NCBI RefSeq assembly: GCF_005280735.1 | Contig: NZ_CP040077.1 | Coordinates: 1,364,001-1,428,000 of the forward strand | Direction: 5' to 3' | Length of the DNA stretch: 64,000 nt | Source of the DNA: Trinickia violacea | GTDB taxonomy: Bacteria > Pseudomonadota > Gammaproteobacteria > Burkholderiales > Burkholderiaceae | Shown: positions 8,963 to 18,715 of the stretch, one piece after another | How positions within the stretch are numbered: position 1 is the first letter of the stretch | Layout of the letters: each line of letters begins with the position of its first letter | Translations under genes and position numbers: made by a program | Notes under the pieces: generated by a model | Databases searched by the model: none | Seen by the model: only the letters and a program-made list of their open reading frames with translations | What the model was told of the DNA's origin: nothing

Positions 8963-8970
8963 CCAGCGGA

Positions 8971-9390
8971 CTACTTCGTTTTCGGTTCGGTCACGAAGCC
9001 GATCTTCGTCAGCCCGCCCGCCTGCGCGGCGGACATCACATCGGCGACGCGTTCGTACGGCACCTTGCGGTCCGCGCGCAAATGCAGCTCCGGCTGCGGA
9101 TCGGCTTGGGCGGCCTGCGCGATGTCGGCGCGCAGCACGTCGTCGGTGACCGGCTTGTCGTCCCAAAGAACGGTGCCGTCGGCCTGGACCGACACCGTCA
9201 CGTGCGCGGGCTTCGTGTCCTGCTTCTGACTGCTCGCGTGCGGCAAATCGATTTTCACCGCGTGATGGATGGCGGGAATCGTCACCAGGAAGATGATCAG
9301 GAGAACCAACATCACGTCGACGAGCGGCGTCATGTTGATTTCGTTCATCAGGCCGTCGTCATCGTCTTCGGCGAATGCGTTCATTGACAT
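8971..9390 (-). CDS. exbD: Biopolymer transport protein ExbD
   Basis: 139-residue ExbD subunit of the TonB energy-transducing complex. A short cytoplasmic N-terminus rich in Asp/Glu leads to TPLVDVMLVLLIIFLV, the single transmembrane helix carrying the essential proton-relay Asp. The periplasmic domain follows (VPYERVADVMSAAQAGGLTKIGFVTEP). With ExbB it harvests proton-motive force to energise TonB. It starts 13 bp downstream of exbB and is the last gene before the terminator. Confidence 0.95.
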   Translation of the reverse strand: MSMNAFAEDDDDGLMNEINMTPLVDVMLVLLIIFLVTIPAIHHAVKIDLPHASSQKQDTKPAHVTVSVQADGTVLWDDKPVTDDVLRADIAQAAQADPQPELHLRADRKVPYERVADVMSAAQAGGLTKIGFVTEPKTK

Positions 9391-9403
9391 CGTCGCTTCA
9401 CCC

Positions 9404-10132
9404 TCAGTTCGTGCGTGCGGCGAGGCGCAGGCCGTCGCGCTTCGCCGATGCCACGTGCGAGCCGGTCACGAAGTATGCGTGCAGACCATGCGCGAAGCGG
9501 CGCAGCTTGCCGACGACAGCCTTGTTCGCGCGGGTCAGCGCGTTGTAGCCGAGCACGGCGGGGATCGCGACGAAGAGGCCGAGCGCGGTCATGATGAGCG
9601 ACTCGCCGACCGGGCCCGCGACCTGATCGATGGAGGTTTGTCCCGTCGCGCCGATGACGAGGAGGGCGTGATAGATGCCCCACACCGTGCCGAACAGGCC
9701 GACGAACGGCGCGACGCTGCCGATCGATGCGAGCACGGCCAGGCCGCCCTGCATGCGCGCGATGCCGTCGTCCATCGTGTCTTTCAGGCAGCGCGTGATC
9801 CAGTCCGACACGTCCATTTTGTCGTGCAGATGCGGTTGCGTCTGATGATGGTGATCGACCGCCTCCTGTCCCGACAGCGCGAGCGCGAGAAACGGGTTGG
9901 CGTTCGCGCTCGACGACGACGCGCCGAGCTTCTTGATGCCGTCCGAGAAATCGTCGGAATGCCAGAACGCCTGCTCGGCGTTCTTCGTGAGGCGCTTCAG
10001 GCGCACCACGTTCATCCCCTTGATGACGATGACGCACCACGACAAGATCGACATGAAGATCAGCGCGGCCGCGATGCCGCGCGTCACGACATCCCCTTGC
10101 ACCCAAACGTGCGAAAAACCGTAGTTCTGCAT
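9404..10132 (-). CDS. exbB: Biopolymer transport protein ExbB (MotA/TolQ/ExbB family)
   Basis: About 242 residues from MQNYGFSHVWVQGD, which has AAGGAC well placed upstream; the frame is open a further 23 codons without a better start. Three hydrophobic segments and the family block between TM2 and TM3 are visible (GSVAPFVGLFGTVWGIYHA, then GPVGESLIMTALGLFVAIPAVLGYN). It forms the pentameric inner-membrane stator of the Ton system. It lies between tonB (25-bp gap) and exbD. Confidence 0.95.
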   Translation of the reverse strand: MQNYGFSHVWVQGDVVTRGIAAALIFMSILSWCVIVIKGMNVVRLKRLTKNAEQAFWHSDDFSDGIKKLGASSSSANANPFLALALSGQEAVDHHHQTQPHLHDKMDVSDWITRCLKDTMDDGIARMQGGLAVLASIGSVAPFVGLFGTVWGIYHALLVIGATGQTSIDQVAGPVGESLIMTALGLFVAIPAVLGYNALTRANKAVVGKLRRFAHGLHAYFVTGSHVASAKRDGLRLAARTN

Positions 10133-10157
10133 TTCAAGTCCTTTTCTTATTTTCCAA

Positions 10158-10955
10158 TCAATCGTTAAAGCCGAACGTGAACGGCTGCGTATAGGCCGCA
10201 CGCACCGGCGTGCCGTTTTCGACGTAGGGGCGGCAGGCGCTCGCGCGCATCGCGGCCATGGCCGCTTCGTCGAGGCGGGAGAAGCCGCTGCTCTTTTTCA
10301 GTTCGACGTCCTCGATCTTGCCGCTCAATCCGACCACGAACCGCACGTAGGCGGTGCCCGCTTCGCCGCGGCGTTGCGACAGCGAGGGGTAGGCCGGCTT
10401 CGTGATGTTGCAGTCGAGGTGGGCGACGTCCTTCGGCGCCGCGATCGCGAGCGTTTCGCGGCCGGCGGCCGGCCCGCCGGGAGCGCCGGTTGCCGGACCC
10501 GCCGGTGCTTCGGCGGCTGCCGGGGCTGCCGGGGCTGTCGGGGCTGCCGGGGCTGTCGGGGCGGTTGAAGCTGAGGGAGCGGGTGCCGTTGGTGCAACCG
10601 CGTTCGGCGACGGCGCAGCCGCCTGCGGCAACGGTTCAGACTTCGCCTTGGCAATCGGGGCCGGTTTCGGTTCGACCTTCGGCTTGGCGTGCGGCACTGG
10701 CGGCGCGGGTTTTGGCGCAGGCGCGCTCGACTGCAGCGCGGCGGGCGCCGCGGCAGGAGCCGGACTTAGCAGCTCAGCGGTAATGGAGCGCGATTCGAGC
10801 GGGCGCGCGGGCGGCTCGTTTCGGATCGTCACCAGGAGGGCAATCAGCGCGGCGTGAAGCAGCACCACGACGGTGACCGCCGAGACCACACGGGAATTCA
10901 TTGGCGTGAGCGCCACCGACGATGCGTCGACGGAAACGGAAGGCTGAACCTGCAT
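10158..10955 (-). CDS. tonB: TonB energy-transducing protein
   Basis: 265 residues. One N-terminal transmembrane anchor (about residues 24-43) is followed by a long Pro/Ala/Lys-rich periplasmic linker and a C-terminal TonB domain (YPSLSQRRGEAGTAYVRFVV ... GFSRLDEAAMAAMRA). It couples ExbBD to outer-membrane receptors. Part of the linker (10516-10560) is encoded by five 9-bp repeats, so its length could vary between strains. The gene heads the tonB-exbB-exbD operon, downstream of bfd and a tiny ORF on the same strand. Confidence 0.93.
   Translation of the reverse strand: MQVQPSVSVDASSVALTPMNSRVVSAVTVVVLLHAALIALLVTIRNEPPARPLESRSITAELLSPAPAAAPAALQSSAPAPKPAPPVPHAKPKVEPKPAPIAKAKSEPLPQAAAPSPNAVAPTAPAPSASTAPTAPAAPTAPAAPAAAEAPAGPATGAPGGPAAGRETLAIAAPKDVAHLDCNITKPAYPSLSQRRGEAGTAYVRFVVGLSGKIEDVELKKSSGFSRLDEAAMAAMRASACRPYVENGTPVRAAYTQPFTFGFND
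10516..10560. repeat. 9-bp tandem repeat inside tonB
   Basis: Five in-frame copies of GCTGCCGGG/GCTGTCGGG, encoding alternating Pro-Ala-Ala / Pro-Thr-Ala triplets in the periplasmic linker of TonB. Confidence 0.85.
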
Positions 10956-11015
10956 GTTAACTGGGTTGGGCGAATGCGCGAACGACGCGCGCGCTGGACC
11001 TTGCGCTACGTCGCG

Positions 11016-11078
11016 TCATTTTCGAAAGATCAAGAGGGAGATGCCTAACGTCACCACGAAACCAAGCAGCAATTCCAT
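11016..11078 (-). CDS. Putative 20-residue membrane protein upstream of tonB
   Basis: A 21-codon frame (MELLLGFVVTLGISLLIFRK) has a strong AAGGAG ribosome-binding site spaced 6 nt from its ATG. The product is almost entirely one hydrophobic helix ending in Arg-Lys, as expected for a single-pass small membrane protein. It ends 60 bp before tonB on the same strand and lies downstream of bfd. I do not recognise the family. It could be a real accessory of the Ton complex or a leader peptide that sets tonB translation. Confidence 0.5.
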   Translation of the reverse strand: MELLLGFVVTLGISLLIFRK

Positions 11079-11242
11079 CTCAGACTCCTTGAGGAATGAG
11101 TGGTCGCTGGCTAGTGTGAGACTGGCTTGCTGACAGGATTCAAACGACAAGCCGGGCGAAAAATTAAAGCGTGCCCGGCCGGGTAAAGCGCTGCTGACGT
11201 GATATGGCGCCAGCTTGGAAGTGAGTTAGCGTGCGAAGGCGA

Positions 11243-11479
11243 TCAAGCGGCCTTGCGCTCGTAGAACGTGACCGGAATCGCATGCGTGTGGTGCTCGACG
11301 CCGCATTGGCTTTGGCAGACACCGCTTTGCGCCATGACGTCGCGCACGGATTCCTCGCACTTGCCGCAACAGGTGGCAACACCCAACTCGAACTGAAGTT
11401 CGTCAAAGGTATCGATGCCTTCAGCGATGGCGGCGCGGATCTTCCGATCGGAAACAGACTTGCACACGCAGACGATCAT
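11243..11479 (-). CDS. bfd: Bacterioferritin-associated ferredoxin Bfd
   Basis: 78-residue protein of the BFD-like [2Fe-2S] family. The four ligands are Cys4, Cys6, Cys38 and Cys41 (pattern CxC then CCGKC). Bfd reduces ferric iron in bacterioferritin and so releases stored iron. The C-terminal tail is longer than in E. coli Bfd (64 residues) and carries extra Cys and His residues. A promoter overlapped by a Fur box lies upstream, and bfr is encoded 1.2 kb away. Possibly co-transcribed with tonB-exbB-exbD. Confidence 0.92.
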   Translation of the reverse strand: MIVCVCKSVSDRKIRAAIAEGIDTFDELQFELGVATCCGKCEESVRDVMAQSGVCQSQCGVEHHTHAIPVTFYERKAA

Positions 11480-11506
11480 AGTTAATGAGTACGATAGCTA
11501 ACGTTA

Positions 11507-11544
11507 ATGCGAACTATTATCATTATGATTGAGCCGCTTGGCAA
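11507..11544 (-). promoter_or_regulatory. bfd promoter overlapped by a Fur box
   Basis: On the minus strand TTGCCA (11539-11544) and GATAAT (11516-11521) are 17 bp apart, a good sigma-70 promoter. The -10 lies inside a Fur-type site at 11507-11526 that contains 11 consecutive consensus bases (ATAATGATAAT). Iron-loaded Fur would block RNA polymerase. The start codon is 28 bp further on. Confidence 0.75.
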
Positions 11545-11682
11545 GCTGCCAGGCCGTTTTTTTTGTAACAAAGCTGGGTCGCTGGCAGGGTTACTGCAGC
11601 AAGCGCGGATGGGCGGCGACCTGCCGCCTAACGGCGGCGTGGGGTACAGCGGGGTCGGATCAATAGATGGTCGGCTGAGCGG

Positions 11683-12588
11683 TCAGGCGGCTTGTGACGC
11701 GGTCGCCGAAGTGCGCCGCGATGGCACGTGCACCCGCTCGACCGGTGCTTGAAGACCGAGCAGCGTGCTGGCCAATTGGCGCAGATGCTCGCCGTCGCTG
11801 GTCGAGCAGAAGCGGGGCAGCGCAGGCGTCGCACCGGGTTTGGCCGCGCTCGCCCGCAGGCCGTTCGCATCGAGCACGCGCTCGAGCTGCCGGGCAATGG
11901 CGATGCTCGTATCGATCAGCATGAGACGGTCGCCCGCGATGTCGCGGATGACGCGATCGAAGAACGGGTAATGCGTGCAGCCGAGCACGAGCGTATCGGC
12001 GCCGGCGTCGAGCATCGGGTCCAGATAGCGCTTGAGCAGCGCGCGCACTTCGGACGAGTCGACGTCGCAGCGCTCGATGGCTTCCACGAGGCCATGCCCG
12101 GGCTGGCACAGGAACCGGCAATCGCCGGCATAGCGTTCCTGCAGCGCCTGGAAGCGAGCGCTCCTCAACGTGACCTGGGTGGCGAGCACGCCGGCCACGC
12201 GTGTCTTCGATTGGAGCGCCGCGGGCTTGATGCCCGGCTCCACGCCGATAAGCGGAATCGTGAGCCGCTCGCGCACGAGCGAGATCGCTTGCGCTGTCGC
12301 CGTATTGCATGCGACCACAAGCGCCTTCGCGCCCTGCGAGATCAGCCACTCGCCGATCGCGAGCGTGCGGTCGGCGATGAAGTCGTCGTCTTTCTCACCG
12401 TATGGCGCGTAGGCCGAATCGGCGACGTAGATGAGCGCTTCATCGGGCAGTTGCGCACGCACCGCGCGCAGCACGGACAGGCCGCCGAGGCCCGAATCGA
12501 AGATCCCGACAGGCGCGGACGACTGGCCGAAAGCGTCTGTCGAATTTCGGGCGGACCCGCTGGCGGGCGTGTCGTGCGGTGCGGTCAT
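11683..12588 (-). CDS. murI: Glutamate racemase
   Basis: Converts L-glutamate to D-glutamate for peptidoglycan. The substrate block APVGIFDSGLGGLSVLRAV and both catalytic cysteines are present (VVACNTATA and LGCTHYPF). I chose the internal Met at 12588 (MTAPHDTP); a Met seven codons earlier (12609) is equally open. The N-terminus before GIFDSGLGG is about 30 residues longer than in many MurI proteins and of low complexity. bfr lies upstream on the same strand. Confidence 0.93.
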   Translation of the reverse strand: MTAPHDTPASGSARNSTDAFGQSSAPVGIFDSGLGGLSVLRAVRAQLPDEALIYVADSAYAPYGEKDDDFIADRTLAIGEWLISQGAKALVVACNTATAQAISLVRERLTIPLIGVEPGIKPAALQSKTRVAGVLATQVTLRSARFQALQERYAGDCRFLCQPGHGLVEAIERCDVDSSEVRALLKRYLDPMLDAGADTLVLGCTHYPFFDRVIRDIAGDRLMLIDTSIAIARQLERVLDANGLRASAAKPGATPALPRFCSTSDGEHLRQLASTLLGLQAPVERVHVPSRRTSATASQAA

Positions 12589-12639
12589 ATGAGCGTGCGG
12601 CTGGAACAAACACGAAGCGCGAATGTTACCAGCTTGGGC

Positions 12640-13122
12640 TTACGATTCGTCGGCACCGCCCATGGCGGACTGCTGGTAGTTCTGGATGCCGACCTTGTCG
12701 ATGAGATCGAACTGGGTCTCGAGCCAGTCGATGTGCTCTTCGGTGTCGTCGAGAATCTTCACGAAGATCTCACGCGAAATGAAATCGCGAACGGATTCGC
12801 AATAGACGATGGCTTCCTTGCAGGTGCCCTGAGAAATCTGCTCGAGCTTCAGGTCGCACTCGAGGATTTCCTTCGTCTCTTCGCCGATCAGGAGCTTGTG
12901 CAGGTCTTGCAGATTCGGCAGGCCGTCGAGCATGAAAATACGTTCGATGAGCCAGTCGGCGTGTTTCATCTCGCCGATCGATTCGTCGTACTCATGCTTG
13001 CCGAGCTTTTCGAGCCCCCAGTGCTTGTACATCCGCGCGTGCAGGAAGTACTGGTTGATCGCCGTCAGCTCGTTCTTCAACTGAGCGTTCAGATATTCGA
13101 TGACTTTTTTATCGCCTTGCAT
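12640..13122 (-). CDS. bfr: Bacterioferritin
   Basis: 160-residue haem-containing ferritin. Ferroxidase ligands Glu18, Glu51 and His54 and haem ligand Met52 are in the standard positions (NELTAINQYF, then GEMKHADWLIERI); the second Glu and Glu/His pair lie in ILECDLKLE and DDTEEHIDWLE. It stores iron as a 24-mer and is the partner of Bfd, encoded 1.2 kb downstream. I see no Fur box upstream. Confidence 0.96.
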   Translation of the reverse strand: MQGDKKVIEYLNAQLKNELTAINQYFLHARMYKHWGLEKLGKHEYDESIGEMKHADWLIERIFMLDGLPNLQDLHKLLIGEETKEILECDLKLEQISQGTCKEAIVYCESVRDFISREIFVKILDDTEEHIDWLETQFDLIDKVGIQNYQQSAMGGADES

Positions 13123-13230
13123 AGTTGTTCCTTGTTGGGGGACTTCGACTCACAACGATAAACGCTGCAGATTGAAAAGCCAAGGTCGAAGTCTTTCGTT
13201 GACCGAAAGGGAGATCGCTCGGATCGCCAT

Positions 13231-13260
13231 GAAAAAAGCCAGGCCCGGGGGCCTGGCTTT
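13231..13260 (-). terminator. Rho-independent terminator of the fumarase gene
   Basis: A GC-rich 12-bp stem (aaagccaggccc / gggcctggcttt, 13235-13260) is followed on the minus strand by six T residues. It lies 20 bp past the fumarase stop codon. Confidence 0.85.
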
Positions 13261-13280
13261 CGTTCAAAAGACAAGCAAAA

Positions 13281-14804
13281 TCAAGCCGTAGCGACCGGAA
13301 TCTTGCCGATCTTCGCCTGCCATTCCTTCGGTCCGGTCTGGTGCACGGAGGTGCCGTGGGAATCGACAGCAACTGTTACAGGCATATCGACGACGTCGAA
13401 TTCGTAGATCGCTTCCATGCCGAGATCTTCGAACGCGAGCACCTTCGCTTCGCGAATCGCCTTCGACACCAAGTACGCCGCGCCGCCCACCGCCATCAAG
13501 TAAGCCGCCTTGTGCTTCTTGATCGCCTCGATCGCGACCGGGCCACGTTCGGCCTTGCCGATCATCGAAATGAGACCCGTTTGCGCGAGCATCGTCTCGG
13601 TGAACTTGTCCATGCGCGTCGCGGTGGTGGGACCCGCCGGGCCGACCGCTTCGTCGCGCACCGGATCGACCGGGCCGACGTAATAGATCACGCGGTTCGT
13701 GAAGTCGACCGGCAGCTTTTCGCCCTTCGCGAGCATGTCGGCGATGCGCTTGTGCGCAGCGTCGCGGCCCGTGAGCATCTTGCCCGAGAGCAAGAGCGTC
13801 TGGCCCGGCTTCCAGCTCGCGACCTCTTCCGGCGTGAGCGAGTTGAGATCGACGCGCTGGCTCGTTTCCGTGTTCGGCTGCCACGTGACCTTCGGCCAGG
13901 CGTCGAGCGGCGGCGCTTCGAGCTTCGCCGCGCCCGTGCCGTCGAGCGTGAAGTGTGCGTGGCGGGTCGCCGCGCAGTTCGGGATGATCGCGATCGGCTT
14001 CGAAGCAGCGTGCGTCGGCGCGGCCATGATCTTCACGTCGAGCACCGTCGACAGGCCGCCCAAGCCTTGCGCGCCGATCCCGAGCGCGTTGACCTTCTCG
14101 TGGAGTTCGACACGCAGTTCTTCGATCCAGTCTTGCGGGCCGCGCGCGATGATCTCTTGAATGTCGATCGGGTCCATCAGCGATTCCTTCGCCATGACCA
14201 TCGCCTTCTCCGCGGTGCCGCCGATGCCGATGCCGAGCATGCCCGGCGGACACCAGCCCGCGCCCATCGTCGGCACGGTCTTGAGCACCCAGTCGACGAT
14301 CGAATCGGACGGGTTCAGCATCGCGAACTTCGACTTGTTCTCCGAGCCGCCGCCCTTGGCCGCGACCTGCACGTCGACCTTGTCGCCCGGCACGATCTCG
14401 TAGTGGATGACGGCCGGCGTGTTGTCTTTCGTGTTCTTGCGCGCGCCTTCGGGCGGGCTCACGATCGAGGCGCGCAGCACGTTGTCGGGATTCAGGTAAC
14501 CGCGGCGCACGCCTTCGTTGATCATGTCGGTGACGCTCATCGTCGCGCCGTCCCAACGCACGTCCATGCCGACCTTCACGAACACCGTGACGATGCCGGT
14601 GTCCTGGCAGATCGGCCGATGGCCTTCCGCGCACATGCGGCTGTTGGTGAGGATCTGCGCGATGGCGTCTTTCGCGGCCGCGCTCTCCTCGAGCTCATAG
14701 GCGCGGCCAAGCGCCTGGATGTAGTCGAGCGGGTGGTAGTAGCTGATGTACTGGAGCGAATCGGCGATGCTCTGGATCAGGTCTTCCTGTTTGATGACGG
14801 TCAT
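13281..14804 (-). CDS. fumA: Fumarate hydratase, class I (iron-sulfur)
   Basis: Interconverts fumarate and malate in the TCA cycle. The 507-residue length and two-part architecture (4Fe-4S alpha domain, then beta domain) match the one-chain class I fumarases. Candidate cluster cysteines are in SRMCAEGHRPICQDTG, GAGWCPPGMLG and IPNCAATRH. The C-terminal domain carries GPTTATRMDKFTETML. The MTVIKQEDLIQSI start matches homologues. A terminator follows. The oxygen-labile cluster fits with the iron genes nearby, but no shared regulation is visible. Confidence 0.95.
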   Translation of the reverse strand: MTVIKQEDLIQSIADSLQYISYYHPLDYIQALGRAYELEESAAAKDAIAQILTNSRMCAEGHRPICQDTGIVTVFVKVGMDVRWDGATMSVTDMINEGVRRGYLNPDNVLRASIVSPPEGARKNTKDNTPAVIHYEIVPGDKVDVQVAAKGGGSENKSKFAMLNPSDSIVDWVLKTVPTMGAGWCPPGMLGIGIGGTAEKAMVMAKESLMDPIDIQEIIARGPQDWIEELRVELHEKVNALGIGAQGLGGLSTVLDVKIMAAPTHAASKPIAIIPNCAATRHAHFTLDGTGAAKLEAPPLDAWPKVTWQPNTETSQRVDLNSLTPEEVASWKPGQTLLLSGKMLTGRDAAHKRIADMLAKGEKLPVDFTNRVIYYVGPVDPVRDEAVGPAGPTTATRMDKFTETMLAQTGLISMIGKAERGPVAIEAIKKHKAAYLMAVGGAAYLVSKAIREAKVLAFEDLGMEAIYEFDVVDMPVTVAVDSHGTSVHQTGPKEWQAKIGKIPVATA

Positions 14805-14918
14805 GGCTTGGGCTCTGTGGGGACGGGGTGCTTCGTAGCGCGCCCGAAGGCGAAAAAAAGCGCGCTATTGTAACGCGCCAAGCCTTTTTCCCGCTTCCCC
14901 GCTTCCCCGCTTTGCCGC

Positions 14919-15834
14919 TCAAGGCGTGACGGGCGGCGCGCGCTTGACCTTGAGGCTCGCGAGCCCGATGCCCGCGATGACGCAGGCGAGCGCGACACCG
15001 TGCGCGAGCGTCGGACGCTCGCCGAGGAACACGATGCCGTAGACCGCCGCCGCGATGGGCAGCACGGCGCTGAACACGCCGGCAAGACTGCCCCGGCACG
15101 TGGCGAATGCCCTTCATCCACAGCCAGAACGAGAAGATGCTCGCCGACAGTCCGTACCAGATCACGAGCGCCCAGACGTTGCCCGGCACGCTCGCATAGT
15201 CGAACGAGACGAGCGCGCCAACGCCGAGCGGCAGCATCAGCAGCAAGCCGAACAAGTGGGTGTAAGCGCAGATGTCGATGGGCGCGAGCGTTTGCGTGAG
15301 GCGCCGCGAGAGAATCACATAGAACGATTCGCAGCAGACTGCGCCAAGCACCATCAGGTTGCCGGTCAGCGAGCTTTCGCTCGATACCGCGCTATCCGCC
15401 GAGCCGCCGTGCGCGAAGTTGATCACGACGACGCCCGTCATCGCGAGCGCAATCGAAATCAGCGCACGTCCGTTCGGCTTCTCGCCGAGAAAGAACCAGG
15501 AGAAGAGCGCGACCACGGCGGGAATCGTGCTCGTGATCACGCCCGCCGCCACCGCGCTCGTGCGCTGCACGCCGTTCAACATCAGGAGCGTGAACATGAA
15601 GGTGCCGAAGAACGCCTGCAGGAACAGGTTCAGCCATTCGCCGCGCTTCACGCTCTTCATCTTGACGGGGCGAAAGAGCGGCCACAGCACGGCGATCGCC
15701 ACCACGAAGCGCAGCAGGGCGAGGACGGAAACGGGAACGAAAGCGACAATCGATTTGCCGACGCCGACGTTGCTGCCGACGAGCAGCATCGCGACAATGA
15801 GGAGAAAAGCGTAGCGGTTCAAGCTGGAATCCAA
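14919..15834 (-). pseudogene. EamA/DMT family exporter, broken by a one-base frameshift
   Basis: The frame starts as a normal drug/metabolite transporter (MDSSLNRYAFLLIVAML, repeated hydrophobic helices, the pairs LRFVVAIAVLWPLFRP and FFLGEKPNGRALISIALAM). After HVPG the frame turns to basic nonsense. Dropping one base from the run of four C at 15091-15094 restores SLAGVFSAVLPIAAAVYG ... LGERPTLAHGVALACVIAG and a stop at 14919, giving 304 residues, the normal family length. Either a real inactivation or a sequencing error in a homopolymer. It follows acs divergently; substrate unknown. Confidence 0.85.
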
Positions 15835-16228
15835 ACGGGGAGTTCAGTTAGCATTGAGCATTGTAGGTTGACGCTTAATACGGCGTAAAGGCGGCTGCAA
15901 GGCGCTGGCGTGACGACCAGCGTTCGGGGCAACCGCTGGGTGCGGTGGCGTTCCCATACGTATGACGTAGGCCGACAGAGCGCTTTTACGTGGCGTAAGT
16001 GCGCGGTAAGTTGACGTGGTTATCGTCATGTTTGAGTGCGCGTGCATCCGCATGCTGCAGTGCCGCATCCCTGGTTTCGGGCGTGGCACGTCGACGGCAC
16101 GTACCGCGGCGAGCGGTACGTGCGAGGGTTTGGGGACAAGCGCAGCGCCAAAGCTGCGCTCACAATACAAGGCGCGCCCAAGTGCGCCGGATACCGGATT
16201 CACTTTCACCTTCATGAAGGGGTTGTCG
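15835..16228. promoter_or_regulatory. Intergenic region upstream of acs
   Basis: Divergent region of 394 bp. It contains a perfect 11-bp inverted repeat at 16097-16123 (listed separately). Frames crossing it on both strands have unlikely composition, and none has a good ribosome-binding site. I could not identify a convincing sigma-70 or sigma-54 promoter. Confidence 0.4.
16097..16123. repeat. Perfect inverted repeat in the acs leader
   Basis: GCACGTACCGC at 16097-16107 pairs with GCGGTACGTGC at 16113-16123, 5-nt loop. No T run follows, so it is not a simple terminator. It lies about 105 bp before the acs start and could be a regulator site or an RNA hairpin. Confidence 0.7.
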
Positions 16229-18211
<1,983 letters not shown>

Positions 18212-18293
18212 GCGGCGAGCGTTGGCGGCGGCGGTGCCGGGCTTCATCGCCTGGCGCATCGAGTCGCTGCACGACGTAGATGCATGAAGTCGA

Positions 18294-18336
18294 GGCACGG
18301 CGCGGACAATCCCAATTGTCCGCGCCGTGCCTTTTT
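18294..18336 (+). terminator. Rho-independent terminator of acs
   Basis: A perfect 17-bp stem (18294-18310 with 18315-18331), 4-nt loop and five T residues. It ends only 13 bp before the next start codon, so it either isolates or attenuates the symporter genes. Confidence 0.9.
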
Positions 18337-18349
18337 GATACATAGGCGC

Positions 18350-18715
18350 ATGGCCGCGCCCCACACATCACACGCTCTCCCTCTCAACCCTGTGCCCGAA
18401 CCGCCGCCGGTTACGGACGCGATGGCGCGCGCCCATCGGCGCTATTGGCGCTTCAATGTCGTGTTGATCGCCGTGCTGATGTCGATCGGCTTCTTCGTGT
18501 CGTTCGTCGTGCCGGCGTTGGCGCGTCCGCTGTCGGCCGTGCGGATCGCCGGCTTTCGCCTGCCGTTCTATCTCGGCGCGCAGGGCGCGATCGTGATCTA
18601 CCTCGTGCTGATCGCTGTCTATATCGTGCTGATGCAGCGCGCGGACCGCACGCTGCGGCGCGCCTTCGATGCGGATGCGGCCAACGCCGACAGCGCGACG
18701 GAAGCCGTTCGATGA
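18350..18715 (+). CDS. Small subunit of a sodium/solute symporter (DUF4212)
   Basis: About 121 residues from the Met at 18350; the frame is open upstream to 18284 but that part overlaps the acs terminator. Two hydrophobic helices (FNVVLIAVLMSIGFFVSFVVP and the segment around IVIYLVLIAVYIVLM) preceded by ARAHRRYWRFN are typical of DUF4212 proteins, which occur next to VC_2705-type symporters. Its stop overlaps the next start (ATGA), so the two are translationally coupled and probably act together in the inner membrane. Confidence 0.88.
   Translation: MAAPHTSHALPLNPVPEPPPVTDAMARAHRRYWRFNVVLIAVLMSIGFFVSFVVPALARPLSAVRIAGFRLPFYLGAQGAIVIYLVLIAVYIVLMQRADRTLRRAFDADAANADSATEAVR

Larger units (their letters stand above)
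8557..8970. other. Intergenic region between the LysR gene and exbD
   Basis: The 414 bp between two convergent genes holds the exbD terminator and a four-copy 12-bp tandem repeat (listed separately). I see no credible gene in 8557-8868; the only longer frame (minus, about 60 codons) has no ribosome-binding site or recognisable sequence. Confidence 0.6.

Noticed and set aside
11537..11564. Plus-strand hairpin with T8 resembling a terminator near the bfd promoter
   Set aside because: No plus-strand gene or transcript start precedes it. On the minus strand the same A8 tract lies upstream of the bfd -35 and may act as an UP-type element instead.
16086..16104. Sigma-54-like element (TGGCACG...) before acs
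   Set aside because: The -12 box (TTGC) is missing at the required spacing.
15844..16215. 123-codon minus-strand frame upstream of acs
   Set aside because: Low-complexity basic composition, overlaps the acs leader hairpin, no good start.
18284..18349. Longer N-terminus for the DUF4212 gene
   Set aside because: It would overlap the strong acs terminator; the Met at 18350 gives the normal protein.
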